DNA from: Ahaetulla prasina | Lineage: Eukaryota; Chordata; Lepidosauria; Squamata; Colubridae | Reading direction: 5' to 3' | DNA length: 64,000 nt | Assembly (NCBI RefSeq): GCF_028640845.1 | Contig: NC_080540.1 | Location: 226,718,794-226,782,793 of the forward strand | Shown here: piece by piece, positions 23,317 to 34,794 of the stretch | How the letters are laid out: every line of letters begins with the position of its first letter | Numbering within the stretch: the first letter of the stretch is position 1 | Notes under the pieces: generated by a model | What the model saw: only the letters and a program-made list of their open reading frames with translations | Told to the model about the DNA's origin: nothing | The model's database searches: none | Position numbers and translations under genes: made by a program

Positions 23317-24910
23317 TTCTTTCTGCGCATGTCCAAGATGGCGCCGCCCCGCTGATCTGAAAATGCGGCAGCGGCCCATCCTGACCGGCCCGGGCTAGAA
23401 GGGACCCTTTAGAATCTTTAGGGTTCCTGCCCGAATGGAGAACAGTCTCCCAGCTAGAGAGAGGTGTTGTTGGGGCTGAGCGGCTTCGGAGGAGCGCCGG
23501 AGGAGCGTTGGAATATCTTCTCCTCTGCGGCGCTCCTCGGCACTTCTCGGCGGCGTTCCGGAGGTGGCAGCAGCAGTCAGGCTTCACTAGCAAGTGAACG
23601 GCCCGAGTTCTTAGGCTAATCGGGCCGTTCAGGAAGACATCTACAGACTGGCTATGGAGGGACCCCTCTGGAGACCGTGGGTCCCTGTCCCTGTCCAGTT
23701 CCGCGGGAGAGGTAATTCTCCCCGGAGAAAATGGCGGCCCGGTCTGGCTCGGCGTCTGAGTGGGTGGCGCCGGTGTTGGCGGCATGGCCAGCGCTGGTAG
23801 GGCCTGGCGGCGGTTGAGCCCTTCCGGACTAACTAAGCCCTTTTGGATTAACTTGAGCTGGGGGGATCTGGTAAGACCTTAGACCCCCCGCTTGAGTGAT
23901 GGGGCGTTTCCCCCCCCAACCGAAAGTGGCAAGGAAGGTCCTGGATTGGGGTGCTTTCCCCATGGGCAGCCCAGCCTGGAGGTCGGCGCCACTGGCGGTA
24001 ACATCATTTTCTGGACGTTGTTGGTGACGCCCAGAAGCTGGCAGCAGCTGGGGCAGTTGGACTTGTCCGCTGCTTGAGTGCTGCGACAGCCCCGAGGTCA
24101 TCATCGGTGATAAGGAACCCAATGGGGATGCCGGACGGTGCTGATGGGGGTGACCCCTCCTCCCTTTTTTTCCGAGCTGGCTAGGCCGTGGAATTATGAT
24201 CATGAGGGCTTGGCCATTGACATCGCCGCTGCTGTCGTCCCACGTAGAGCTTAGGCGAAGCCCATGGAGCCCACGACACTGGAGGACTTTCTTCTTCCCC
24301 CTGTTCCTGCTCCCTTTTGTAGATCACCCTGGACTACCCTGGATTGTCCAGGAGATGCTGGTGTAGTAACTGATTTAGGCGGTTTTGGACCATCTACCGC
24401 CTAAGACTGACTTTATTGACTGTTCTCAGCCGGAGAGCCAGTGGTGACATCTTGACCAGCCAGGATGGGGCCGCTAACCTGGTTTCTATCATGCGGACAT
24501 TTTTAGCGGCTGACCTTCTTGCCCTGCGAGATTCCCCTCTCTCGCAGGTTTGGCCTTCTACATTATCGAGGGCCCACCTTGAGGACGGGTTTTGGAACCC
24601 CGAGAGGTGGCATGCCAAAACTAAGAGGCTTAAGGGATTTTTAACTAGTTGTTTTAACCGATTTTTTAAGGGGAGTTTTAATGGGAATTTTAAGGGGAGG
24701 GTGGGAATTGACGGGTTTGGGGCGGGGGGGATGGGCGGGGGGGAAACCCATCAGGGAGGGAGCCAAGTCCAGTGTGTGTTCGCGGCGTTAATTCAACAGG
24801 TCCGAAGGTAGTGGGGGAAGGTGTCATTCCAGTTTGTCAGGGTAGAGCCATTAATACGGTAAGTGGGAGAGGCAGATATGATGGAAGGAGGGGGCCACAT
24901 CAGGTTTCGG
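23317..24910 (+). promoter_or_regulatory. L2 5' untranslated and presumed internal promoter region
   Basis: 1.6 kb that is strikingly rich in G, C and CpG compared with the intron. It starts with CAAGATGGCGCCGCC at about 23332, a good match to the YY1 core AAGATGGC. The segment 24360-24800 recurs in the other L2 at about 45000-45378 (opposite strand), so it belongs to the element. No convincing ORF1 is seen; open frames on both strands here look like products of high GC. Confidence 0.6.
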
Positions 24911-25690
24911 GGGTTCGCTCTCGCTGTTTACGAGCGATTGCGTGCTCCGGCCCCCCAGGATTTTCCCGTGACCCGAGTGGCCAGAGTACTCGGGACTTGG
25001 GCCTTCGGCTGATGTTATGTAATGCCAGGTCCGCGGTTAATAAAGCCCCCCTGATCTCAGATCTTATTCAGGAAGGGACCGCGGACGTTATGGGCATTAT
25101 GGATACCTGGTTGGGCACGGAAGGGGGGGTTCTCCTAGTGGAGATGTGCCCGCCAGGTTTCCGAGCATTTCATCAGCCGAGAGCCCAGGGTAGGGGTGGC
25201 GGGGTGGCGGTTATTATTAAGGAGAGTCTTGAACCGAGGGAAACCACTGTGCCTCAGATAGCTGGGTGTGAATCCCTCTACGTGAAGTGCGGTTGTAGGA
25301 CTCAGGTGGGCTTGCTGATCACGTACCTGGCTCCTTGCTGCGTGACAACAGCCCTGCCTGAGCTGTTGGAATTGCTGGCAGGTTGGCAATTGAAACCCCT
25401 AGACTGTTGGTCATGGGGGATTTCAATTTGCCATCAGCCGGCATGGCATCCTCGGCGGCTCAGGAGTTCATGGCTTCCATGATGGCCATGGACCTGATTC
25501 AATTAATTGACGGCCGTACCCACGTCGGGGGAGGCACCCTAGACTTGATTTTTATCTCTGGCCAGTGGTTGAATGATCTGGTTTTAAATGATTTAGTTGT
25601 CGAACCTTTGTCATGATCAGATCATTTTCTCCTTCATCTAGACTTTCTGACCGCTACCCACCATCGCAGGGAGACGAAACCAATGCGCTG
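24772..25690 (+). pseudogene. L2 endonuclease, copy 1 (broken)
   Basis: The frame reads [13 protein letters not shown], then [53 protein letters not shown]. Near 25380 a frame change intervenes and it continues in another frame as [16 protein letters not shown] (the GDFN motif of AP endonucleases) and [14 protein letters not shown]. At 25614-25616 a TGA replaces the Trp codon expected just before SDH, the C-terminal catalytic motif. The enzyme would nick target DNA to prime reverse transcription. Confidence 0.85.
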
Positions 25691-25694
25691 GTTC

Positions 25695-26434
25695 CGCCCC
25701 CAGGATTTTCCCGTGACCCGAGTGGCCAGAGTACTCAGGACTTGGGCCTTCGGCTGATGTTATGTAATGCCAGGTCCGCGGGTAATAAAGCCCCCCTGAT
25801 CTCAGATCTTATTCAGGAAGGGACCGCGGACGTTATGGGCATTACGGAGACCTGGTTGGGCACCGAAGGGGGGGTTCCCCTAGTGGAGATGTGCCCACCA
25901 GGTTTCCGAGCATTCCATCAGCCGAGGGCCCAGGGTGGGGTGGCGGGGTGGCGGTTATTATTAAGGAGAGTCTTGAACCGAGGGAAACCACTGTGCCTCA
26001 GATAGCTGGGTGTGAATCCCTCTACGTGAAGTGGGGTCATAGGACTCAGGTGGGCTTGCTGATCATGTACCTGGCTCCTTGCTGCGTGACAACAACCCTG
26101 CCTGAGCTGTTGGAGTTGCTGGCCGGGTTGGCAATTGAAACCCCTAGACTGTTGGTCATGGGGGATTTCAATTTGCCATCAGCCGGCATGGCATCCTCGG
26201 CGGCTCAGGAGTTCATGGCTTCCATGATGGCCATGGACCTGATTCAATTAATTGACGGCCGTACCCACGTCGGGGGAGGCACCCTAGACTTGATTTTTAT
26301 CTCTGGCCAGTGGTTGAATGATCTGGTTTTAAATGATTTAGTTGTCGAACCTTTGTCATGATCAGATCATTTTCTCCTTCATCTAGACTTTCTGACCGCT
26401 ACCCACCATCGCAGGGAGACGGAACCAATGCGTT
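25695..26434 (+). pseudogene. L2 endonuclease, copy 2 (broken)
   Basis: A 745-bp tandem repeat of copy 1, from [20 protein letters not shown] through [13 protein letters not shown] to the same TGA before SDH (26359-26361). Here the frame around [10 protein letters not shown] is unbroken, but one frame change occurs near 25940. A few substitutions separate the copies. Copy 2 is the one joined to the reverse transcriptase. Confidence 0.85.
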
Positions 26435-26499
26435 GGTTCCGTCCCAGGCGCCTGATGGACCTGGAGAGGTTCCTGACAGAGCTTGGGCCATTTCCCGAG

Positions 26500-28567
26500 C
26501 ACCTGGCCCACGACAGACTGAAGAACTAGTTGCGGCCTGGGAACAGACCGCGGCTGGGGCTTTGGACCATGTCGTGCCTTTGCGGCCTCTGACCCGGCGT
26601 CGGTCTCAACCAGCTCCTTGGTTCTCCGAGGAGCTGAGGGAGATGAAACGCCGGAGAAGATGCCTAGAGAGTGTCTGGAGATCCAGCCGTTCTGAGGCTG
26701 ACCGGACACTAGTTAGGTCCTACAGCAGGACCTACCTAGTGGTACTGAGGGATGCGAAACGTTCCTACGTTTCCTCCCTCATTGCGTCGGCAGATAACCG
26801 CCCGGCCGCCCTGTTTCGGGTGACCCGCTCTCTCCTTCAACAGGAGGGGCGGGAGGACCCCCTACAAGGACGTGCCGAGGAGTTTAACGGTTATCTATAC
26901 GATAAAATCGTTCAGCTTTGGGACGGATTGGATCAAAATTGGGTAGATCCAGGCGAGGGTTCCGAGACCCGTCTTGTTGAGGTGATTTGGGATGATTTTG
27001 ATCCTGTGACTCCCGAGGACATGGACAGGTTGCTGGGTAGGCTGAATGCCACCACATGTTTACTGGATCCGTGCCCCTCCTGGTTAGTACTGGCTACTCA
27101 GGAGGTGACACGAGGCTGGCTCCAGGGGATTACAAATGCTTCTTTGCGGGAGGGGGTCTTTCCCGCCGCCTTAAAAGAGGCGGTGGTGAGACCCCTCCTC
27201 AAGAAGCCTTCCCTGGACCCAGATGTTTTAGGGAATTACCGGCCAGTCTCCAATCTTCGCTTCACGGCGAAGGTTGTAGAGAGTGCGGTGGCATGTCAGC
27301 TACCCCAGTACCTGGATGAAGCTGTCTATCTAGACCCATTCCAGTCCGGCTTCCGGCCCGGATACAGTACGGAGACAGCTTTGGTCGCACTGGTGGATGA
27401 TCTCTGGAGGGCCAGGGATAAGGGTTACTCCTCTGCCCTGGTCCTATTAGACCTCTCAGCGGCTTTTGATATCATCGACCATGGTATCCTGCTGCGCCGG
27501 TTGGAGGGATTGGGAGTGGGAGGCACCGTTTATCGGTGGTTCTCCTCCTACCTCTCTGACCGGTCGCAGACTGTGTTGACAGGGGGACAGAGATCGACTC
27601 CAAGGTGCCTCATGTGTGGGGTGCCGCAGGGGTCGATTCTTTCACCCCTCCTGTTCAACATCTATATGAAGCCGCTGGGTGAGATCATCAGTGGCTTTGG
27701 GGTGAGATACCAACTGTACGCTGATGACACTCAGCTGTACTTTTCCACCCCGGGCCACCCCAGTGAAGCTGTCGAAGTACTGTCCCGGTGTGTGGAAGCC
27801 GTACGGGTCTGGATGGGGAGGAACAGGCTCAAACTTAATCCCTCCAAGACGGAGTGGCTATGGATGCCGGCACCTCGGTACAGTCAGCTGCAGATGCGGC
27901 TGTCTATCGGGGGTGAGTCATTGGCCCCGATGGAGAAGGTACGCAACTTGGGCGTGCTCCTGGATGATCGGTTGTCCTTTGAAGATCATTTGGCAACCGT
28001 CTCCAGGAGAGCTTTCTATCAGGTTCGCCTGATCCACCAGTTGCGTCCCTTCCTGGACCGGGATGCCTTATGCATGGTCACTCATGCTCTCGTTACCTCT
28101 CGCCTGGACTATTGCAATGCTCTCTACATGGGGCTCCCCTTGAAGAGCACCCGGAGACTTCAGCTAGTCCAGAACGCGGCTGCGCGGGTTATTGAGGGAG
28201 CGGTTCGGAGCTCCCACTAACACCTATCCTGCGCAGACTGCACTGGCTACCTGTTGTTTTCCGGGTGCGCTTCAAGGTATTGGTTATCACCTTTAAAGCG
28301 CTCCATGGCTCAGGACCAGGCTATCTATGGGACCGTCTACTGCCGGCCTCTATCTCCCATCGTCCGGTGCGTTCCCACAAAGAGGGACTCCTCAGGGTGC
28401 CGTCAGCCAAACAGTGTCGACTGGCGGCCCCCAGGGGGAGGGCCTTCTCTGTGGGGGCTCCGACCCTGTGGAACGAACTTCCCTTCGGGCTTCGACAACT
28501 ACCTGACCTTAGGACCTTTCGCCGCGAACTTAAAACCTATTTATTTCGTATGGCTGGACTAGCTTGA
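26500..28567 (+). pseudogene. L2 reverse transcriptase
   Basis: After a frame change near 26510 a long open frame runs to 28220. Domains in order: linker ([20 protein letters not shown]), FRVTRSLLQQEG, fingers (NYRPVSNLRFTAKVVES), SGFRPGYSTETALVALVDDL, LLDLSAAFDIIDH with the first catalytic Asp, [17 protein letters not shown], and the active site YADD at 27717-27728. A one-base deletion near 28219 moves the C-terminal part into the frame ending 28567 (FKALHGSGPGYLWDRLLP, FSVGAPTLWNELPFGLRQL, LKTYLFRMAGLA). The RT core is intact, so the copy is not very old. Confidence 0.88.
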
Positions 28568-28764
28568 TTTTTACCTTTAATTTTAATTGAATTTGATGGG
28601 TTTTTAAATTTTTGTAATTTTATGGGGGTGTATATTATTTTAATTTTTGGGCAAATTTAAATCAGTTTTTTAAGGGTTGTTTTAACTATTGTGTATGTCT
28701 GTATTTTATCTGCCTGTTCACCGCCCAGAGTCCTTCGGGAGAAGAGCGGTATACAAATTAAAAT

Positions 28765-28782
28765 ATTATTATTATTATTATT

Positions 28783-28815
<33 letters not shown>

Positions 28816-28822
28816 ATTATTA
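28765..28822 (+). repeat. (TTA)n(TTG)n microsatellite at the L2 tail
   Basis: About seven ATT units, then about nine TTG units, then TTATTATTA. It directly continues the 3' end of the L2, so it arose from the element's own tail. Confidence 0.9.
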
Positions 28823-29224
28823 TAATTTATGGATAAGGAAATGAGATGGGACTTTCTAGAAATGTAAATTTCATTTCAATTCCTAATCACAATAATGGAA
28901 AATCATAATCACAGAAAGCTTACAATATAGAAAAATGATCTGACGATGCTACCAACAGGTAAACAATTTTATATGGAAGAATGTTATACTTCAAATATTC
29001 TATTTCTAAATCATTTGGAGATAAAAAAATCAACACAAGCAATTTGAAGTATAGGGAGAAACAAACTGGAAGACATGAAACAGTTTCAACAAAATAGTTA
29101 CGTGTTTTCCATAGACAATTTCTACTAACAGACTGTAGCATCCTGAACTAATTTTTATTTTTAAAAAAGTCTCCAAAGAGACCTCTAAATATAAGTGCAC
29201 TGAAATAATCTATACACAATATAT
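28823..29224. other. KDM4C intron, no recognised element
   Basis: AT-rich sequence without recognisable features. Confidence 0.45.
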
Positions 29225-29430
29225 CTAAAATCACAGAACTGGAAGAATTGGAAGGATCTATTTAAGTCATCAAGCATAAATGCATGTTTATTACAGGAAT
29301 CCAGAATAAGCATCCCAGACAGATGACTGTTTAGCCTCAGTCTGAAAGCCACTTGAATAGGTCAAAGTGCCAGATCTGCATTCTTCAATAATAGCTATAA
29401 TTGCCCACCATCTCAGTTACACAAAGTAAT
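29225..29430 (-). mobile_element. Old CR1-type LINE 3' fragment
   Basis: AATCACAGAACTGGAAGAAT, AGGATCTATTTAAGTCATCA and TTTAGCCTCAGTCTGAAAG match the well-known antisense CR1 3' end (AATCATAGAATTGGAAGGGACC) with many differences. Too diverged to place precisely. Confidence 0.5.
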
Positions 29431-29624
29431 GCCTAGTCACTTGACAGTTGGAATTCCAGGTTCACAACTGAATCCAGAATAATCTCTAAAGTGATTTTTT
29501 CAAAGGAAAATGTTGGTTCATTTGAAGGAAAGAATAAACTTGGCTATTATTCATATACTGGTGATACCAAACCTCTAAATTTCAGATTATTTCTTATAGA
29601 AACAGAATGGAAAATAATAAAATA

Positions 29625-29690
29625 AACTGCCCAGAGTAGTCCTATGGTGAGATAGGTGGCAAATAAATTTAATAATAAATCAAATTAAAT
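29625..29690 (+). mobile_element. Retroposon 3' tail relic
   Basis: AATAAACTGCCCAGAGTAGT then CCTATGGTGAGATAGGTGGC and AAATAAATTTAATAATAAAT. This is the kind of 3' end shared by squamate LINEs and their SINEs. Only the tail survives. Confidence 0.5.
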
Positions 29691-30768
29691 ACCTCAGCAC
29701 AATCTTTGGAGCACAATCTAACAGAAAGAATTAAAGCCCCGGTAAAACTATACCTTTAAATCCCATTCCTAAAGATTATCAAGAGGTTTGCTATGCTTGG
29801 TGGTAATGAAAATATGCTAAAAATCCAGCAGAACCACCACCACCCAAAATGCCAAAGTAGATTATTCAATGAATTGATTGCAAAATAAACCATTCAATGA
29901 ATTGGTCACAACTTTCTTAGTGCCCAAAGGAGCAAAGTTGAATCTAAACTAATTTTGGACATATGTTATCCAGATGATCTAAGTGCACATGTAGGCCTAG
30001 CTACATGTGTACTGTATGTGTCCATGTTTACAGACTGTATAATTTGAACACATATATAATTTTAAGTGGGCAAATGGTGCTGAAGATGTATTTACAAATA
30101 TTGTTCTAACAAATATTCAAATGAATATTCAAATAAAAATAGAAATGAGTGATTTGTGTGCAAAAAGCTTTGCAAACCGATCCTAGTGGACCACCAAACC
30201 CTGTTAGTTTGCATCCTCTGCACAGCTGAAATGCTGTAATTAAAAGCAAAATCCATTATACTCTCATCAACCAATATCTGCTTCCACCCCAAAGCAGTTT
30301 AAAATTTGAAGACTTTTATAACATGATTCCCAATTTTAAGACAATTAGGTTACCCATAACTGTCTTTGAAATGCTGTTCCCATACAATTACATTGTCAGG
30401 TATATTCCTCCAAAAAGAAGAGAACCATATATGTCGCTTTGAATTATTTGAACAAATGTAAGATACAACTTAAGTTGGAATTTTCATTAAAAGACTATGC
30501 AAATCTTAGTTCACCAATCTGATTGATTTAGAAAAAATTTGTAGGATGTAAATCCAGAGAAAGGGAGGAAGGGAATATCTAGGTGTTATGTATTTTCAAT
30601 AAATAAAGTTTTATTTCATGTCTTCCTTACCCTTACCAAGTATATGCACATCATAATTTGTTCATCAAGATATGTTTGTTTAAAATTAAATTTGTGTAAA
30701 GATAAATGTGATTTCCTAGGTGTTATTTGATCTAATGGCTAAGGATCCAAACATAATAAATAACTCAC
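29691..30768. other. KDM4C intron, no recognised element
   Basis: AT-rich sequence up to the donor side of exon 30769-30872. Nothing recognised. Confidence 0.5.
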
Positions 30769-30872
30769 TTTATTAAAAGGAATTCCATATTTTTTCAATA
30801 TTGAGGGAGATATTAATGTCATCTTATGGCGTAGAAAAGCATCACATCCTTGAGAACTGCTTGGGAAAAATC
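30769..30872 (-). CDS. KDM4C: KDM4C exon: JmjC core with zinc-ligand Cys and His
   Basis: The 104-nt exon completes a Gly codon with GA and reads 34 codons, [17 protein letters not shown] through KKYGIPFNK. The Cys of QGCDAF and the His of FLRHKM match two of the four residues (Cys236 and His242) that hold the structural zinc of KDM4 enzymes; the other two Cys lie just beyond the window. The acceptor is TTTACTAG and the donor GTGAGT. The exon ends in phase 0, so the next exon (4714-4851) begins with a whole codon. The intron to that exon is about 26 kb and holds the L1, DIRS, hAT, CR1 and L2 insertions described here. Confidence 0.95.
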
Positions 30873-33800
30873 CTAGTAAAACAAAAATAAATGAAAAACT
30901 GTATTAGACATAGTTTAATAAACAGTATACTTTGAATAGATTTTTTGAATTTATCTATAATAAAACATATATATAACAATAACTCCTCTCAAAAACAGCA
31001 TTCTGCATGAAAAAGAAAATACAACACATATAATCAACAATAATTGGTGCTTTTAAACTAAATCCCTCATACAAAGAGTCCCACCCCAGCAATTACATTA
31101 ACATACATATCAATCTCACAGGAATTATTTTACAGTATCAATTACTATTGAATAATTTATTATCATGGTTGTTGACATGTAAAACTTATAGCTTTTTCAG
31201 ATAATTTGAAAATACTATAATTGCATTGTTGGGCGATTCAAATTTCTTTTCTACAGAACTGCAATTCTTATACCTGACTTTCAAGAAATCAAACTAATGG
31301 AATTTATCACACAGATGTGATCATATGATGGCAACTCTTTCCACAAAAACAATGGATTCTGTGAGAAGCTTATGCAACTAAACACATAAAATTGCCCAAT
31401 ATATTTTAATGGGAACCTTCCTCAGGGAAGTAAGACATCTGTGATATAGTTGCTTTACTAGAATAAGTGAATAGTAGACATTTTCCTTCTGGAGAAAGCT
31501 TGCATTAAAACCCATGAAACAGTTTCTTGCTTTACAAAAATTCCTATACTTTCCAAAAGCATTTTTCTTGCCTTTTCTATCAATTTTCTTTATAGAATTT
31601 TCAATTACAAGAACCAGGTGCCCCAGAATAATTGCAAAACTAGATATTTTCCAAACAAAAAAGTAAGAAGAAAAAGTGCTCTGACACATTTGCCTTTCAT
31701 TTTCTTGCCTGCCTAGAATAACTACAATTTATCTAAACTATAGAGTGAACTAAATCGTCTATCAATCCACATTTGGAACCTTCTTGGTTAGCAGCTAATA
31801 TTTACACTCTAGAATGCATTAATTTAAGTCTTCACATAATTATCACTATTTTATAAGCCCTATTTTATTGTTAAATAAATAGTGAAATAAGAATGACACG
31901 ATCATTTATTAATAGCACATCTTAAACTCCTGATAAAGAATTTTGTGCTTTATAGAACAGCATTTGTTCTACCTTCTTTGGCCTCCACATTTTCTCAGAA
32001 GTTACAAAATACTTCAGCCAAGAATATTATGTGAAATGTGGGCCTGCTAGCAAGAAAAGAATCCATGACTCTATGCACTGTTAGGTACTCATTTCTATTT
32101 TACCAAACTCTATATTAGCAAGATTTGAGATTATATGGAAACTTTCACATGTTCAACCGCAAACACAAAAACCTCCACATTGTAGACAGCTGCATTTTGT
32201 CCATAGATATTTCTATTTTACCTCATGCCACAATGTAATAAATCAAAGGCTGGGGCTTTTTATAGATCCCCACATGATGTATTCTGATCCATGAGTGGGA
32301 CTCATAATACTTATAGTTCTGACACATAAATAGAGGCAGGAATGGTCAAAATATCAGCATTTAATAAAGCCAAGTACTAATTGTAAGAATTTCATATGAA
32401 GTGCATCAAAACTTATTTCATTGCCTAGTAAATGCCAACCTATATAGTGCAATGTTTTAGGAAAGTTGGTACTGAAGACTGATAAATTCAAGAGCAGGAA
32501 TAAGAAAACGTATCTGCTAGCCATAAACTTGAAATGAACTCATCATTGCACTTTTAAAATCTAGAGGTTTGTGCTGCATTAAATAAATTAAATTTTAAAT
32601 TAAAATCAATGAAGAAAGAAGAGACTATTTAAATCACCTTCTTTATGGATTTGTAATCAGGGCCTGAACAAATGTGGTGACTGGTCATAAGTTAATTTAA
32701 ATTGGAAAACCACTGGAGTAAGGTAATGCACAGTATATTAAGCCCAGCACATCAGTTTAGAATATATATTTACAATGACCCTGGAAAATTATATCCTATA
32801 TCATCCCAGCAAGAAGGAAAATACAATACAAGATACATGCTTTGAAAGCCAATCTTCTGTGAATATTTTAAATTGGTTACACTTGTAACACCAATATCAT
32901 TTTTGCACAAACGCCATAATCTCCAACATTATACATATGAAAATACAATATGCTTATATGTCTTAGTAGGTGGGCAGTATTTTATAATTTTCATTCTGTG
33001 AACAACTATGGTCAGAACTACTCACAGAAGACACAAGAGACAGAAGACATTTTTCTGTCTTCAGTCTCAGGAATACAGCCAATTAGAGACTATGCAAAAT
33101 CTCAATTTTAGATCCTGAATTTTAGTTCATTTTAGAATTTAAGTATCAAGGCTTGATTATAATAAGCGGACAGGACATGAATATAATTAGATCTTAGTAT
33201 ATGCTTGGAGTGTTATAACTAAATGTCAAGAAAATATAAAAGAAAATGGAAGCCTTTTTGCCATTCTTGCAATACTGATCATTAGCTGAGCAACATATGT
33301 GATTATTTATATGAGATGCAAATTATTTATTACAATGCAAATTATTTATTACAATGCAAATTATTTGTTCCAAAGTACAATTAAATGAGGTGAAATTAGG
33401 TATATTTATAACTTGGAATTTTACTTCAAGTGCTCTATTAGTGGATACGCTTTATTACAGTAGCAAATTAAGCTTCCTAAATTTCTTAAAAGAACAGAGC
33501 ATAAGAAGTCATAGCATTGAAAGGGAAAACAATTATCTGGAAAAAAACAGCAAAATGTCTAAAACCTAGAATGTTTCTAAAACATGGATAAAATTTATGT
33601 AACAATTTACCACAATGAAGTGAATACAGAAATAGAGCCCAAATAATAGAAACAAAGTGATAAATTAATTAGTAAAAATAGTATTATTAAAATACTTTAA
33701 GACTGGGTACTATGGTACCTATGAAATATTGAGCAATTAGATGGCTATATTATTACATGAGTTACATGTTAATGTAAGTATATGGCTAAAATCAATCCAA

Positions 33801-34790
33801 GATCAGTGACGAATAAAATATTATAGAAGAAATAAACCCTAGATGAAAAAGAGACAAAATAACAAAATGGTTAGTACAGTAATTAGTACAGAAAACAGTG
33901 AGATTAGTGTCCTGCTAATAGTATTGTGTAGCATTTATTTTCTTTTATTACTCAGTAGACATTTCTGCTATGCAACTTATAATATTATAGAAAGTCTTTG
34001 GTATTTTTTATTTAAAAAATAATTGAACAGTCCAATTGTCATCTTCTCCCATTTTTTTTTCTTTTTACAATCCTTTAATCTCTTTATTCTGGGTGGAGCC
34101 AGGGCGACTGGATGGAGCTGAGCTTTTCTTAACAGGGACAAAACATATTAACTTCAGGCTCCTTGGAAACAAAATGTCAAATTACAAGATGCTAGGATGG
34201 ACCTAGAATTGATCCAAAGGTTTTCTCAGTTTTTTTGCAAAAATGGAACTTCAAAATATTCAAAGGAATGTGAAATTATTTATGACATGTTATGTTTTAT
34301 GTCCAAGACCACCAAATCCTTGACTGATGTTTGCACCATCCACAAGGATGCAGGGACTTTTTCACATAGTGAGCTGGATAGCTATATCCAGTTTAAGCAA
34401 TATAATATGTGCAAACATGAGCAAAAACAAACAAAACTAATTTTACGGCATTGTGATTTCAATGACACCCATAAATGAAAATAAAAGAACATACATAAAC
34501 AGCTACCTGAGTAACTGGAAAATGAATTCATGTTTTTGTTCCTTTTTTTTTAGAGCAGAGCAAATTCTATCCCAAATAATGTAATCTGGATTTAATTCTG
34601 AAAGTTTGCCTTAACATGATGTGCGAATGAATCCAATTTAGTTTATTCAACAAAATACAGATGAATATACCGTGGCTTAGTGCAATGTACATCATTTCAG
34701 TAATTTGTGTTATTGATTTACTTTACAGGATTATGCTATTTTTCCTAGTTTTGAAATACAGCAGCTTATATATGGTCATACGAACCAAGC
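30873..34790. other. KDM4C intron, largest unique stretch
   Basis: Nearly 4 kb with no transposable element I recognise, the longest such stretch in the window. AT-rich, with a small 19-bp tandem repeat at 33316-33372. Frames such as 34197-34478 have no family signature. Absence of repeats could reflect conserved regulatory content, but nothing in a single sequence shows that. Confidence 0.5.
33316..33372. repeat. 19-bp tandem repeat, three copies
   Basis: ATGCAAATTATTTATTACA repeated at 33316, 33335 and 33354, the last copy slightly changed. Each unit contains ATGCAAAT, the octamer bound by POU-domain proteins, by chance or otherwise. Confidence 0.9.
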
Positions 34791-34794
34791 TATC

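Larger units (their letters stand above)
23317..28765 (+). mobile_element. L2 LINE, near full length, with duplicated endonuclease segment
   Basis: About 5.4 kb. A GC-rich 5' region begins near GCGCATGTCCAAGATGGCGC. ORF2 follows: an AP-type endonuclease present twice, then the reverse transcriptase (26500-28567). The element ends with GTCCTTCGGGAGAAGAGCGG, TATACAAATTAAA and a TTA repeat, the tail shared by all L2 copies in this window. Motifs such as LLDLSAAFDIIDHGILLRRL, HALVTSRLDYCNALYMGLPL and FKALHGSGPGYL identify the L2 clade as I know it; a CR1-group relative cannot be excluded without alignment. It lies antisense to KDM4C. Confidence 0.88.

Noticed and set aside
23297..24203. Long open frames on the minus strand over the L2 5' region
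   Set aside because: They arise from high GC and low stop density; the region is shared with another L2 copy and its sense is the plus strand.
26358..26500. Start of the 620-codon frame ([15 protein letters not shown]) as a genuine protein N-terminus
   Set aside because: This part is the endonuclease C-terminus read out of frame; the correct reading resumes after a frame change near 26510.
33316..33372. CRISPR-like array
   Set aside because: Three direct copies of 19 bp without spacers in a vertebrate intron; a simple tandem repeat.
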